Shown piece after piece: positions 25,984-34,507 of a DNA stretch of 64,000 nt. Position numbers and translations under genes: made by a program. Numbering within the stretch: the first letter of the stretch is position 1; every line of letters starts with the position of its first letter. A model generated the notes under the pieces. That model did not search any database. It was given only the letters and a program-made list of their open reading frames with translations, and was not told where the DNA came from. Source of the stretch: Marisediminicola antarctica (GTDB lineage: Bacteria > Actinomycetota > Actinomycetes > Actinomycetales > Microbacteriaceae); contig NZ_CP017146.1 of NCBI RefSeq assembly GCF_009930795.1, positions 620,001 to 684,000 on the forward strand, in the 5' to 3' direction.

Positions 25984-26898
25984 TCACCCGGCCACATTGC
26001 CAGCGCTGCAGTAGGAGCCCCTGCTGTGCACTTTGTGCGCAATGCGCAGCTCCGCCTCGTCGTCGTCGCCGACCTCGGGCCGGAACTGGTCGTCCGGGTT
26101 CCAGGCGAATCCGGCGTGCTCCGGATGCTGCCGCGCATGCCGCGTGAGGGCGAGCGGAATCAGACGCATCCGCTGGTCGACCCACTCAGCGGTCCACGGC
26201 CCCTCTGCGATGATCTGCTCCGCGGGACGGAACTCGTAGTAGATCGTTCGGCGCAGGCGATTGTTGGTGACCGCCTCCGAGCCGTGCACCACCATGACGT
26301 CGTGTACGAGCACGTCGCCGGGCTCAAGTTTGGTCTGCACGACGCCGGGGGCGTCCCAGCCGTACTCGTCAGCGAGCTGGCAGACGTCGACGGGCTTCGT
26401 GTGCGATCCGGGGGCGACGCGCAGTGAGCCCTCGCCGGGTCGCGCAGCGTCGAGGTAGACATCGACGTTGAAGATGCGGTGGTTGCGGGGGTGCACGGCG
26501 TCCTGGTGCCAGTCGATGGCAGCGCCGTCGCCCTCGTCCTTGAAGACGAGGGATTCGTAGGTGGGCACGAAATTCGGCCCGGCGAGGCTCTCCGCGATCC
26601 CGAGCACGGCGGGGCTGCCGAGAAGCTCGAGCGAGGCCGGCTCGCTCTTGCTGTGAAGGTAATCAATGCGGAACATCGCCCGGCCGCCGGAACGCTGCGC
26701 GAACACATAGTCGGGGTCGGGGTGCCCTGACGCGGCGGAGTCGCGGCCGGCCTCGATCCAGCGCGCCGCGGCATCCTGCAGGCGGAGCAGGAGGTCGACC
26801 GGAATGCGATTCTTGAGCACGAGGTAGCCCTGCTCATCGAAGGTTGCGATCTGTTCGGGGGTCAGGTGGTTCGGGGTGAGCTGGTGGGTGCTGGTCAT
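25984..26898 (-). CDS. Phytanoyl-CoA dioxygenase (PhyH) family oxygenase
   Basis: This 304-residue protein is a probable iron(II)/2-oxoglutarate dioxygenase. The iron ligands are visible as His and Asp in AIDWHQDAVHP (about 124-134) and a distal His in HDVMVVHGSEAVTNN. The 2-oxoglutarate Arg is likely in LRRTIYYEFRP. The first 40 residues (LTPEQIATFDEQGYLVLKN) are the usual N-terminal helix of the family. PhyH enzymes hydroxylate varied small molecules in catabolism or natural-product synthesis, so the substrate is open. It is divergent from an AraC-type regulator across a 72-bp gap that holds a perfect palindrome, which implies local control. Confidence 0.9.
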   Translation of the reverse strand: MTSTHQLTPNHLTPEQIATFDEQGYLVLKNRIPVDLLLRLQDAAARWIEAGRDSAASGHPDPDYVFAQRSGGRAMFRIDYLHSKSEPASLELLGSPAVLGIAESLAGPNFVPTYESLVFKDEGDGAAIDWHQDAVHPRNHRIFNVDVYLDAARPGEGSLRVAPGSHTKPVDVCQLADEYGWDAPGVVQTKLEPGDVLVHDVMVVHGSEAVTNNRLRRTIYYEFRPAEQIIAEGPWTAEWVDQRMRLIPLALTRHARQHPEHAGFAWNPDDQFRPEVGDDDEAELRIAHKVHSRGSYCSAGNVAG

Positions 26899-26920
26899 GC
26901 ATCCACGCTACGGACGTGAT

Positions 26921-26940
26921 ATTCGGGATTCATCCCGAAT
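26921..26940. promoter_or_regulatory. Palindromic operator between PhyH and AraC genes
   Basis: ATTCGGGATTCATCCCGAAT has perfect 9-bp arms separated by TC. It is centred 32 bp upstream of the PhyH start and 40 bp upstream of the regulator start, where one site could control both promoters. A trailing GGAATAATC near 26957 may be a degenerate half-site. Confidence 0.65.
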
Positions 26941-26970
26941 TTTGCGGCTTTTTTCCGGAATAATCAACTC

Positions 26971-27834
26971 ATGTTTGGTGACCGCGCATCGTTTGGGTTC
27001 TCATGCTGGAGCGCGAACGCGGGGCGGATGTCGACCGCGCACCAGCACAACGACATCGAGGTGAACTTCAGCGCGTCGGACCTCGTCTACATGGTGGGTG
27101 GGCGACGGGTCGAGGTGCCGGCCGGGCGGGTCTCCGCGTTCTGGGGCGCGACACCGCACCAACTCGTCGAGGTGCGCGCCGAGTCGCCGATCACCTGGCT
27201 CACCATTCCGCTGGCCAAGTTCACCTCGTGGCGGGTGCCCCGCACGGCGGTGCGGGCGCTGCTCGGCGGCGAGGTGCTCGTCGCGCCCGCGGATTGGACG
27301 GTGGCCGACAGCGGGCGGCGGCTCGCGCCGTGGACGCAGGACCTGGCGAGCGGCTCCGAGTTCGCAGAATCCGTGGCGGCGCTCGAGGTGGAGGCGTTCC
27401 TCTCCCGGTTTGCACTGGTCGCCCAGCCGCAGGAGAGTGCCGCCGGTGCTCAGGGCGGTGCGGCGCCGGGTGGGGCCGCGTCTCCGCTGGCCGGGACCGA
27501 CGACGCCGTGCGGAGGGCGGGCGACATGGCGGCCTACATCTCCGACAACTTTCATCGGCCGCTACGGGTCGCGCAGGTCGCCGGGGTGGCGCACGTGCAC
27601 CCGCACTACGCGACCGCGCTGTTCAAGCGAGTCTTCGGCCTATCGATCCACGCCTACCTCGTGCGGTACCGGGTTGGGGAGGCGCAGAGGCTTCTCGTTA
27701 CGCAGGACATCCCGGTGTCCGATGTCGGGCGGGCATCCGGGTTCTCATCGCACAGCACGTTCTACGCCAGCTTCACCGCGGCGTGCGGGGTGCCGCCGGC
27801 GAGCTACCGGAGGATACACGCGGGCGCCTCTTAG
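26971..27834 (+). CDS. AraC-family transcriptional regulator
   Basis: This 287-residue regulator has an N-terminal cupin-like sensor (HQHNDIEVNFSASDLVYMVGG, PAGRVSAFWGATPHQLVEV). A Gly/Ala-rich linker follows at about 155-180. The C-terminal double helix-turn-helix reads PLRVAQVAGVAHVHPHYATALFKRVFG, then DIPVSDVGRASGFSSHSTFYASFTAACGVPPASYRR, in parts. This architecture binds a small ligand and DNA. The divergent PhyH gene and the shared palindrome at 26921 make that oxygenase the likely target. It overlaps the end of the convergent DUF3073 gene by four bases. Its ribosome-binding site is weak. Confidence 0.9.
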   Translation: MFGDRASFGFSCWSANAGRMSTAHQHNDIEVNFSASDLVYMVGGRRVEVPAGRVSAFWGATPHQLVEVRAESPITWLTIPLAKFTSWRVPRTAVRALLGGEVLVAPADWTVADSGRRLAPWTQDLASGSEFAESVAALEVEAFLSRFALVAQPQESAAGAQGGAAPGGAASPLAGTDDAVRRAGDMAAYISDNFHRPLRVAQVAGVAHVHPHYATALFKRVFGLSIHAYLVRYRVGEAQRLLVTQDIPVSDVGRASGFSSHSTFYASFTAACGVPPASYRRIHAGAS

Positions 27835-28076
27835 GCGCTCTGCGCCTCGGAAGAGTCTTCGCCCTGATCGTCGTCGTCATCTTCGTCATCGTCGGCGTGG
27901 GCGCCGAACGCGTTGGGGTCGGCGGCGACATCCGCCCACTTGTCGATGAGTTCATCCTGCTCGGGCGAGGAGTGAGTCAACTCACGTTGGAGCGCGCCGT
28001 AATTGGTGTCTGGGCTGAAATACTTCAGATCCCGGGCAACCTTGGTGTGCTTTGCCTTCTGGCGACCGCGTCCCAT
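27831..28076 (-). CDS. DUF3073 protein
   Basis: This 81-residue cytoplasmic protein has the conserved actinobacterial start MGRGRQKAKHTKVARDLKYF, a middle SPDTNYGALQRELT, and a strongly acidic tail with a run of Asp residues (AHADDDEDDDDDQGEDS). The family is small, highly conserved in Actinobacteria and of unknown function. The basic N-terminus and acidic tail suggest nucleic-acid or ribosome contact, but that is only inference. It converges on the AraC gene with a four-base overlap of stops. A 200-bp gap upstream to the flavoprotein contains its promoter region without further recognisable signals. Confidence 0.9.
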   Translation of the reverse strand: MGRGRQKAKHTKVARDLKYFSPDTNYGALQRELTHSSPEQDELIDKWADVAADPNAFGAHADDDEDDDDDQGEDSSEAQSA

Positions 28077-28277
28077 GGATGACCCCCTTACAATTCCAGC
28101 CCGCGCAGGGAAGGACGCGTCGGGCAGTGGCCAACAGGAATGCTATGAACTAACCCCTAACTTTAGCACTACGCGCCGACCTCACCGTGCCGCCCGTGCA
28201 CAGGGTGGACACCGAGCGTCAGCTTTGCATTGCGCCGGGAGGCTTCGCGGTGCGGCGGCGACCGGTAGCGTAAACGG

Positions 28278-29372
28278 GTGACCTATGACCCGAGCCATCC
28301 CGGCGTCATCGTCATCGGCGCAGGACAGGCCGGACTCTCGGTCGCCTACTACCTTCAGAAACTCGGGCTGGTGCCCGGCGAGGATTTTCTCATCGTCGAT
28401 CGCGGACCGGGAACGGGCGGCGCGTGGCAGCACCGATGGGAGGCCCTGCGGATCGGGTCGGCGCACCGCATCAACGACCTTCCCGGCATGAAAGAGCTCG
28501 GCCTGGGCTTCGTCGACGCGGACCGCCACGCCCCGGCCAAGGCCGTCGTGGCCGACTACTACCGCAAATACGAGGAGCACTTCGGGCTGCGCGTGGAGCG
28601 TCCGGCGGCCGTCGGCTCAGTGTTCAATCGGGGGATCGAGCTCGTTGTGCGCATCGTCGGCCCGGCGGGGGAGCGCGACCTGCCCACTCACGCCGTTGTC
28701 AACGCCACCGGAACCTGGGGTTCGCCGTTCGTGCCGTACTACCCGGGCCTGAGGACGTTCAGCGGCCGTCACGTGCACACGGCCGATTACGTTTCGGCCG
28801 CGGAGTTCGCCGGGCAGAGCGTTGTCGTGGTCGGCGGTGGCACCTCGGCGATCGGATTCCTGCTCGAACTCGAGGGGGTCGCTGGGCAGCTCGCCTGGAT
28901 CAGTCGGCGCGACATCGAGTTTCTCGAAGAGGGTGACTTTGACCTCGAGGCGCGGGTCTCCGCGGTCGCAATGCAGGATCTCGCGGCGCGCGAGGGCCGC
29001 ACGCTGCCGAGCATCGTGAGCGGCACCGGCGTGCCCAAGACCCGGCGCATCGCGGCCGGCATCGAGCGCGGAACACTCGTCGCCCGGCCGATGTTCACCG
29101 CGATCGAGCCGGATGGCGTGCGGTTCGCCGACGGCAGCTTTCAGAAGGCGGACGTGATCATCTGGTCGACCGGCTTCCGCCCGGAGCTGCGCCACCTCGC
29201 CCCGCTCAAGCTGCGCGAGAAGGCTGGTGGCATCCAGGTCGGCAATAGCTCAGCCTGGAAAGACGCCCGCATCTTTTTCGCGGGCTACGGGCCGCAGGCG
29301 TCCACGGTCGGCGCGAACCGGGCCGGACGCACGATCGCGCGCCAGGTGATCGCGACCCTCAGCAAACTCTGA
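28278..29372 (+). CDS. FAD/NAD(P)-binding flavoprotein oxidoreductase
   Basis: A 364-residue protein resembling flavin-containing monooxygenases and related oxidoreductases. The FAD dinucleotide fold is VIVIGAGQAGLSVAYYLQ (about 9-26) with the Gly-rich GxGxxG. It is followed by GPGTGGAWQHRW, a second NAD(P) fold VVVVGGGTSAIGFLLEL (about 180-196), and the C-terminal VIIWSTGFRPELRHL plus FFAGYGPQASTVGANRAGR. Substrate is not deducible; similar proteins act on amines, sulfur compounds or disulfides. The stop codon is already inside the first unit of a 17-bp minisatellite. The gene stands alone on its strand. Confidence 0.85.
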   Translation: MTYDPSHPGVIVIGAGQAGLSVAYYLQKLGLVPGEDFLIVDRGPGTGGAWQHRWEALRIGSAHRINDLPGMKELGLGFVDADRHAPAKAVVADYYRKYEEHFGLRVERPAAVGSVFNRGIELVVRIVGPAGERDLPTHAVVNATGTWGSPFVPYYPGLRTFSGRHVHTADYVSAAEFAGQSVVVVGGGTSAIGFLLELEGVAGQLAWISRRDIEFLEEGDFDLEARVSAVAMQDLAAREGRTLPSIVSGTGVPKTRRIAAGIERGTLVARPMFTAIEPDGVRFADGSFQKADVIIWSTGFRPELRHLAPLKLREKAGGIQVGNSSAWKDARIFFAGYGPQASTVGANRAGRTIARQVIATLSKL

Positions 29373-29530
29373 CAGCCAGCAGCCTCTGACAGCCAGCAGC
29401 TCCTGTCAGCCAGCAGCTTCTGTCAGCCAGCAGCTTCTGTCAGCCAGCAGCTTCTGTCAGCCAGCAGCTTCTGTCAGCCAGCAGCTTCTGTCAGCCAGCA
29501 GCCTCTGTCAGCCAGCAGCCTCTGTCAGCT
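29368..29530. repeat. 17-bp minisatellite (about 9.6 copies)
   Basis: The unit is CTGTCAGCCAGCAGCTT with small variants (CTCTGACAGCCAGCAGC first, later TTCTG or CTCTG starts). It begins at the stop codon of the flavoprotein gene, so the stop is supplied by the first unit, and it runs straight into the left end of R1 copy c. Confidence 0.9.
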
Positions 29531-29677
29531 TTCATCATTCAGGAGTGAATGGCTGCCGGGCCCAAGCGGACGCAGGAATGCTGCGTTTCTCGCCAGAATG
29601 TTGCGACGGAAGCGGGCGGATGCTCGATATCCCAGCATCCGCCCGCCGTCCAGCCCACCACTCCTGAATGATGAAAG
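29529..29677. repeat. R1 element copy c (149 bp, 1+1 ends)
   Basis: The left end CTTTCATCATTCAGGAGTG begins at 29529 and the right end CACTCCTGAATGATGAAAG closes at 29677, an exact 19-bp inverted match. The interior holds CGCAGGAATGCTGCG and a perfect GCGGGCGGATGCT/AGCATCCGCCCGC hairpin. Its interior aligns well with R1 copy d, so these are the best pair for defining the element. It lies between convergent genes, and 79 bp remain before the debranching-enzyme stop with nothing recognised. Confidence 0.9.
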
Positions 29678-29756
29678 CTACAGGGCGTCACCAGGCTGGA
29701 ATTTCAGAGTTTCGGGCAACTCCCGCCCGGTGAGGTAGACAGCCAAGCGGCCGGGC

Positions 29757-31868
29757 TCAGCGCACCTCGATGGTCGCGCCCGAGGCTCTCGACACCTCGC
29801 CGTCGGCGTTGACCACGATCGACACTGCCGAGCCCGCGAATCGCAAACCCGTCACGCTCAACGGGGCGAGGGCCGACGCCGCGGGCGACACCCCGAGCAC
29901 CCCGGCCACGGCATCCGGCGCGAGCCCGAGCACGCTCGACAGGATCGACACCGACGATGCGGCCGACCACGCCTGCGGGCGGCACGCCGCCGGATACGGC
30001 ACGGGCGAGGAGAACAGTGCTGCGGGGTCGCCCGAGTGCAGCTCGGGAAGCCGGAAGTCGAATCCGGATGCCGCGGCGAGTAGCCCCGAGACGAGCACGC
30101 TGGCTTCTGCCGCGAAGCCCTCGCTCGCGAGGCCGGCGATCGCGATCGCGGTGTCGTGGGTCCAGACGCTGCCGCCGTGGTAGCTGAGCGGCCAGTATCC
30201 GGCCGAGTCAGTGCTCATCGTGCGCAGGCCGTAGCCGCTGCTCATCTCAGGCGAGACGAGATGGTCGGCGATCCGCCGCGCCTGGGCCGCGTCGAGCAGC
30301 CCGGTGCCGAGCAGGTGTCCGAGGTTGCTGGTGACGGTGTCGACGGGCCGCTTCGAGGCGTCGAGCGCGATCGCGGGGTAGGCCCCGGCGGGGGAGTCGA
30401 TCCAGAACCCCTCGTTGAACCGGGTGCGCAGAACGGATGCCCACTCCCGCCAGGCGTCGCCACCGTCGACCCCGAAGTGGTCGAGCAGGTCGGCGCCGTG
30501 CGTCGCGGCCTCGAACGCGTAGGCCTGCACCTCGCACAGCGCGATCGGACCGTCGGCGAGGGTGCCGTCGCGCCACTGCACGGAGTCGCCCGAGTCCTTC
30601 CAGCCCTGGTTCGCGAGGCCGTGCCCGGTCTCGTCGACGTATTCGAGCAGGCCGTCACCGTCGGCGTCGCCGAAGTCCCGCATCCACTCGAGTGCCGCAA
30701 CGACGTTCGGCAGCAGCTCGCGCACCTGATCCTCCGGCATCCCCCAGCGCCACGCGTCGTGCAGCAGGCAGACCCAGAGCGGCGTCGCGTCGACGGTGCC
30801 GTAGTAGAGCGGCGGCAGGTGGAGTCCCTCGCCGGGCATCGTGAGGCCGTCGCGGCGCATCTCGTGCATGATCTTGCCCGGCTGTTCGGCGGTGTCGGGC
30901 ACCGAGGCGGTGCCCTGCAGGTTGGCGAGCACGCGCAGGGTGTCGGCGGCGAGCTCGGTGCCAAGGGGCAGCATCATTCGCGCGGCCCAGATCGAGTCGC
31001 GGCCGAACAGCGTGAAGAACCACGGGGCGCCGGCGGCGAGGAAGACCCGGTCGGGGTGGCTGGCGGGGCTGAGGCGCAGGGCGGCGAGGTCGTCGAGGGC
31101 GACGGCAAGCCAGCGGCCGAGTCGGTCGTCGGCGGCATCCACGGTGGGGATGCTCCAGGCGGCCGGCTCCTCGACGCCGTGCACGATCGCGCGCGAGTCG
31201 TTCGCGGAGAGGGTCCAGCCGACCGTGGCCGAGCCGAACGGGGGAACCGTGACCTGCCAGAGCACGCGCACTTCGCCCGGGCCGAGCACCGTGACGGTGG
31301 CCACCGGCGCGTCGATGAAGGCGCTGATCGTCTCGTTCGACCAGCGGATGCCGGTGCCGTCGACGCTCGCGAGCGGGGCAGGGTCGACCGCGCCACGCCC
31401 TGACTTCACGTTATCCATCTCAGCGAGGTCCAGTGAAAGCACGAGCTCGATCGTCGTGTTGATCTCGGTGTCGAGGTTCGACTCGAGTCGCAGGTCCTCC
31501 CGGATGCCCGATGTCGTCGCGGTGCGCGTGAGCAGCGAGCGAACCCGCGGGTCCGGCATCCGGTCGTCGAGGTGGCGCTGGAGGGCGACGAAGGTGACGG
31601 ATGTCGCGCCGCTGGTGCTTGTCGCGATGGCCTCGCCGGCCTGGCCACCGATTCGCAGGGCGGCGCGGTTGACGAGGCGCATGTCGGAGAAGAAGATCCC
31701 GTGGATGCTCGCGGATCCCATTGAGCCGTCGGCCGCCGACCATGCCTGGGTCGGTGCCCGCAGCACGAGGGTCTCGGCGTGGATGAGCGGCTGGAGGGAG
31801 TCTGCGGAGCACTCGGGCGATGCGGCCTCGGGTGACGGCAGGGTGTTGGTGGGTACGGGGTTAGACAT
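29757..31868 (-). CDS. Glycogen debranching-like enzyme (amylo-alpha-1,6-glucosidase family)
   Basis: This 703-residue predicted alpha-glycosidase has an N-terminal GDE_N_bis-type beta domain (about 25-240, with GIFFSDMRLVNRAALRI). An (alpha/alpha)6 toroid follows, with FTLFGRDSIWAARMMLP, EQPGKIMHEMRRDG, LYYGTVDATPLWVCLLHDAWRWG, GLANQGWKDSGDSVQWRDG and SYHGGSVWTHDTAIA. The Asp and Glu in these blocks are the likely acid/base residues. It probably releases glucose from alpha-linked oligosaccharides. No signal peptide is seen, so it acts in the cytoplasm, consistent with the adjacent oligosaccharide importer. It diverges from the LacI-type regulator, with two palindromic operators in the gap that suggest joint control. 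Confidence 0.87.
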   Translation of the reverse strand: MSNPVPTNTLPSPEAASPECSADSLQPLIHAETLVLRAPTQAWSAADGSMGSASIHGIFFSDMRLVNRAALRIGGQAGEAIATSTSGATSVTFVALQRHLDDRMPDPRVRSLLTRTATTSGIREDLRLESNLDTEINTTIELVLSLDLAEMDNVKSGRGAVDPAPLASVDGTGIRWSNETISAFIDAPVATVTVLGPGEVRVLWQVTVPPFGSATVGWTLSANDSRAIVHGVEEPAAWSIPTVDAADDRLGRWLAVALDDLAALRLSPASHPDRVFLAAGAPWFFTLFGRDSIWAARMMLPLGTELAADTLRVLANLQGTASVPDTAEQPGKIMHEMRRDGLTMPGEGLHLPPLYYGTVDATPLWVCLLHDAWRWGMPEDQVRELLPNVVAALEWMRDFGDADGDGLLEYVDETGHGLANQGWKDSGDSVQWRDGTLADGPIALCEVQAYAFEAATHGADLLDHFGVDGGDAWREWASVLRTRFNEGFWIDSPAGAYPAIALDASKRPVDTVTSNLGHLLGTGLLDAAQARRIADHLVSPEMSSGYGLRTMSTDSAGYWPLSYHGGSVWTHDTAIAIAGLASEGFAAEASVLVSGLLAAASGFDFRLPELHSGDPAALFSSPVPYPAACRPQAWSAASSVSILSSVLGLAPDAVAGVLGVSPAASALAPLSVTGLRFAGSAVSIVVNADGEVSRASGATIEVR

Positions 31869-31982
31869 GGGCTGTCACGACTCCTCATTGATTGGCGTGA
31901 GCGATGGTCTAGTGCGAGGGGGGTGGAAGTCGCCGCAACTAGCGATTGACTTTTCCGGCCTCTGAGGTAACGTAGCACTCAG

Positions 31983-32063
31983 AATTTGATCGATCAAATT
32001 TTTTGGGACATCGAAAACACAGGCCACCGGCCAATTCTTTCGACACGGAACTTGAACGATCAA
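31983..32063. promoter_or_regulatory. Two LacI-type operators
   Basis: AATTTGATCGATCAAATT (31983-32000) is a perfect 18-bp palindrome with core TTGATCGATCAA. TTGAACGATCAA (32052-32063) is the same core with one mismatch. Both lie between the divergent debranching gene and the LacI-type regulator, spaced 67 bp apart (centre to centre), which would allow looping. Confidence 0.75.
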
Positions 32064-32096
32064 ACCACCAATGATGTTGAGGCCAAAGGAGGCCGC

Positions 32097-33206
32097 ATGG
32101 CCCAGCCAACGGTAGAAGACGTCGCCCGCGAGGCGAACGTGTCACGCCAGACCGTGTCGAACGTCATCAACACCCCGTCGATCGTGAAGCCCGCCACCCG
32201 CGACCGGGTGCAGCTGGCGATCGCCCGCCTCGGCTACCGGCCAAACCTCTCGGCCCGCCGCCTGCGCCAGCGGAAGTCCTCGACGATCGGAGTGCGTCTC
32301 GACCCCATCCGCAATGGAATCTCCGGCGCCGTGCTCGACGGCTTCGTGCACGCGCTCACCGAGCAGGCGGATGCGCGCTCGATGCGCGTGCTGCTGTTCA
32401 CTGCGGCGAGCCCGCAGGATGAGATCGCGCAGATCCGGTCTCTGCACGAGGGGGCGGATGTCGACGCGTTCGTGCTGACGGCGACCTTCCACGGCGACCC
32501 GCGCACCGCGTGGCTCATCGAGAACGACGTGCCCTTTGTGACCTTCGGGCGCCCCTGGGGTATCGACGATATGGACGACCCGAAGCACCTCTGGGTCGAC
32601 ATCGACGGGCGCGAGGGCGTCAAGGATGCCACTGTCCGGCTCATCGACAACGGCGCGAAGCGCGTGGGCTGGGTCGGCTGGCCGCGTCCGTCCGGCACAG
32701 GCGACGACCGGCGCCGGGGCTGGGAGGAGGCGATGCGGGATCGCCTCGGCGCGAGCGACGCCGAACTCGCCGCGCTGAGCGTCGAATCCTATGACGGCGT
32801 GTCCGAGGCGACCGAGACCGTCGTCGACATGCTCCGCTCGGGGGACCTCCCGGATGCGCTCGTCTGCGCGAGCGACACCCTCGCGCTCGGGGCGCTCATC
32901 GCCGCATCATCCGCCGGTCTCACCGACCTGCCGATCATCGGATTCGACAACACGCCAGTAGCAGATGCCGTCGGCCTCTCCAGCGTCGACCAGGTACTCG
33001 ATCGTGTCGCCGTCGCGACGCTCGAGCTGCTGCTCGGCAGCGACGGCAACAGCATCGTTCCGCGCGGAACGGATGCTGGCCCGTCCCACCGGCTGATCAG
33101 GCCGGCGCTCGTGCTCCGCACGCCCAACCACTTGCCGCTCTACGGGACCACCACCGAGAGGACAGCTCCCGCTGTCCGCGATCACCACCGAAAGGAAACA
33201 TCATGA
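32097..33206 (+). CDS. LacI-family sugar-responsive repressor
   Basis: A 369-residue regulator. The N-terminal LacI helix-turn-helix reads TVEDVAREANVSRQTVSNVINTP (residues 4-26). The hinge helix is NLSARRLRQRKSSTIGV, and a periplasmic-binding-like sensor domain fills the rest (AFVLTATFHGDPRTAWLIE, ALVCASDTLALGALIA, PIIGFDNTPVADAVGLSSV). The start ATG 32097 follows AAAGGAGGCCGC; a longer frame upstream reads through operator 1 and is rejected. Its stop overlaps the following binding-protein start as ATGA, so regulator and transporter are cotranscribed. The two TTGATCGATCAA-like palindromes upstream are likely its binding sites, giving negative autoregulation released by the imported sugar. 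Confidence 0.92.
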   Translation: MAQPTVEDVAREANVSRQTVSNVINTPSIVKPATRDRVQLAIARLGYRPNLSARRLRQRKSSTIGVRLDPIRNGISGAVLDGFVHALTEQADARSMRVLLFTAASPQDEIAQIRSLHEGADVDAFVLTATFHGDPRTAWLIENDVPFVTFGRPWGIDDMDDPKHLWVDIDGREGVKDATVRLIDNGAKRVGWVGWPRPSGTGDDRRRGWEEAMRDRLGASDAELAALSVESYDGVSEATETVVDMLRSGDLPDALVCASDTLALGALIAASSAGLTDLPIIGFDNTPVADAVGLSSVDQVLDRVAVATLELLLGSDGNSIVPRGTDAGPSHRLIRPALVLRTPNHLPLYGTTTERTAPAVRDHHRKETS

Positions 33207-34441
33207 ACAAGAAAGCATTGGGCGCAGCGGCCCTTGCGGTCGGACTGACTGCGAGCCTCGGGGGGTGCGCCGCAGGCTCCGACGGCGGAGGAGGCGACAG
33301 CGCCGCGGGCCAGGAGCTCAGCATCCTCATCGCCTCGAGCGGTGACGCCGAAACGCAATCCGTCACCGAGGCGGCCAACGCGTGGGCGGCGGACAACGAC
33401 GCCACCGTCGACGTCATCGTGGCGAACGACCTCAACCAGCAGCTCAGCCAGGGCTTCGCGGGCGACAGCGCCCCTGACCTCTTCTACATGGGCTGGGATC
33501 AGTTCTCGACCTACGCGAGCAACAGCTATCTAGAGCCCTACGCGGCCGACCTGTCGACCGCGGGCGATTTCTATAGCGGCCTGGTAGACACCTTCACCTA
33601 CGACAGCACGTTCACGTGTGCTCCGAAGGACTTCTCGACCCTCGGCCTCATCGTCAACACCGACGCCTGGGCCGCTGCCGGCCTCACCGAGGCCGACGTC
33701 CCGACCGATTGGGACAGCCTTGAGGCCGTCGCGACGACGCTCACCACCGATGCCCAAGTTGGGCTCTCGTTCGGCCTCGAGTACGCCCGCGCGGGCGCAT
33801 TCATGAACCAGGCCGGTGGACAGCTCATCAGCGACGACGGACAGACCGTTGAAGCAGATACCCCGGAGAATGTGGCGGGTCTCGAATACATCCAGCAGCT
33901 TCACGAGGCCGGCGTCTACAAGACACCGTCCGAACTCGACTCCGGCTGGTCGGGTGAGGCTCTCGGTAAGGGTGCGGCCGCCATGGTGATCGAGGGGCCG
34001 TGGATCAAGGGAATCAAGAACGACTTCCCCGACACCAACTACGCTGCCTATGAGCTACCGGCTGGCCCGGAAGGCAAGTCGACCTACACCTTCACCAACT
34101 GCTGGGGAATCCCGCAGGGCTCCGACACCACTGAAGCAGCGACCTCGCTCGTGGAGTTCCTGACCTCCGATGAACAGCAGATGGCCGCTGCGGACGCGTT
34201 CGGTGTGATTCCCTCGACCGAGTCGGCCGCGGCTCTCTACGCAGAGAGCTACCCGGAGAACGCGTCGTTCGTCGCGAGCGCCGACTATGCAGTGAGCCCG
34301 GTCAACTTCGCCGGCTCGACGTCGGCGGTCGCCGACTTCAACTCGCAGCTCGAGACGCTCATCGGCGGCGACGCCCAGGGCATCCTCGAGTCGTTCCAGA
34401 CGAGCCTGCAGGCCGCGCTCGACGAAGCCAACGCCCAGTAG
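33203..34441 (+). CDS. Sugar ABC transporter substrate-binding lipoprotein
   Basis: A 412-residue solute-binding protein of the MalE/family 1 type. It has a signal peptide with lipobox ASLGGC (Cys22) and a Gly/Ser/Asp-rich linker. The two-lobe fold shows GDSAPDLFYMGWDQFSTYA, FSTLGLIVNTDAWAAAGL, GAAAMVIEGPWIKGIK and EFLTSDEQQMAAADAFGVIPST. It should sit on the outer face of the membrane and deliver an oligosaccharide to the two permeases that follow. It starts four bases inside the LacI gene (ATGA). A perfect stem-loop follows, probably favouring its own mRNA. Acidic and Thr-rich composition fits a secreted binding protein. Confidence 0.94.
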   Translation: MNKKALGAAALAVGLTASLGGCAAGSDGGGGDSAAGQELSILIASSGDAETQSVTEAANAWAADNDATVDVIVANDLNQQLSQGFAGDSAPDLFYMGWDQFSTYASNSYLEPYAADLSTAGDFYSGLVDTFTYDSTFTCAPKDFSTLGLIVNTDAWAAAGLTEADVPTDWDSLEAVATTLTTDAQVGLSFGLEYARAGAFMNQAGGQLISDDGQTVEADTPENVAGLEYIQQLHEAGVYKTPSELDSGWSGEALGKGAAAMVIEGPWIKGIKNDFPDTNYAAYELPAGPEGKSTYTFTNCWGIPQGSDTTEAATSLVEFLTSDEQQMAAADAFGVIPSTESAAALYAESYPENASFVASADYAVSPVNFAGSTSAVADFNSQLETLIGGDAQGILESFQTSLQAALDEANAQ

Positions 34442-34457
34442 GTTCCGCACCAGAAAA

Positions 34458-34488
34458 GGCCGGGCGGCGACGCGTTCGCCGCCCGGCC
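34458..34488. promoter_or_regulatory. Intercistronic stem-loop between binding-protein and permease genes
   Basis: A perfect 13-bp stem, GGCCGGGCGGCGA (34458-34470) with TCGCCGCCCGGCC (34476-34488), closes a CGCGT loop. It starts 17 bp after the binding-protein stop and ends 19 bp before the permease ATG. Its position suits partial termination or 3'-end protection that gives more binding protein than permease. Confidence 0.7.
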
Positions 34489-34507
34489 CCTCAGCGAAAG
34501 AGGAATC

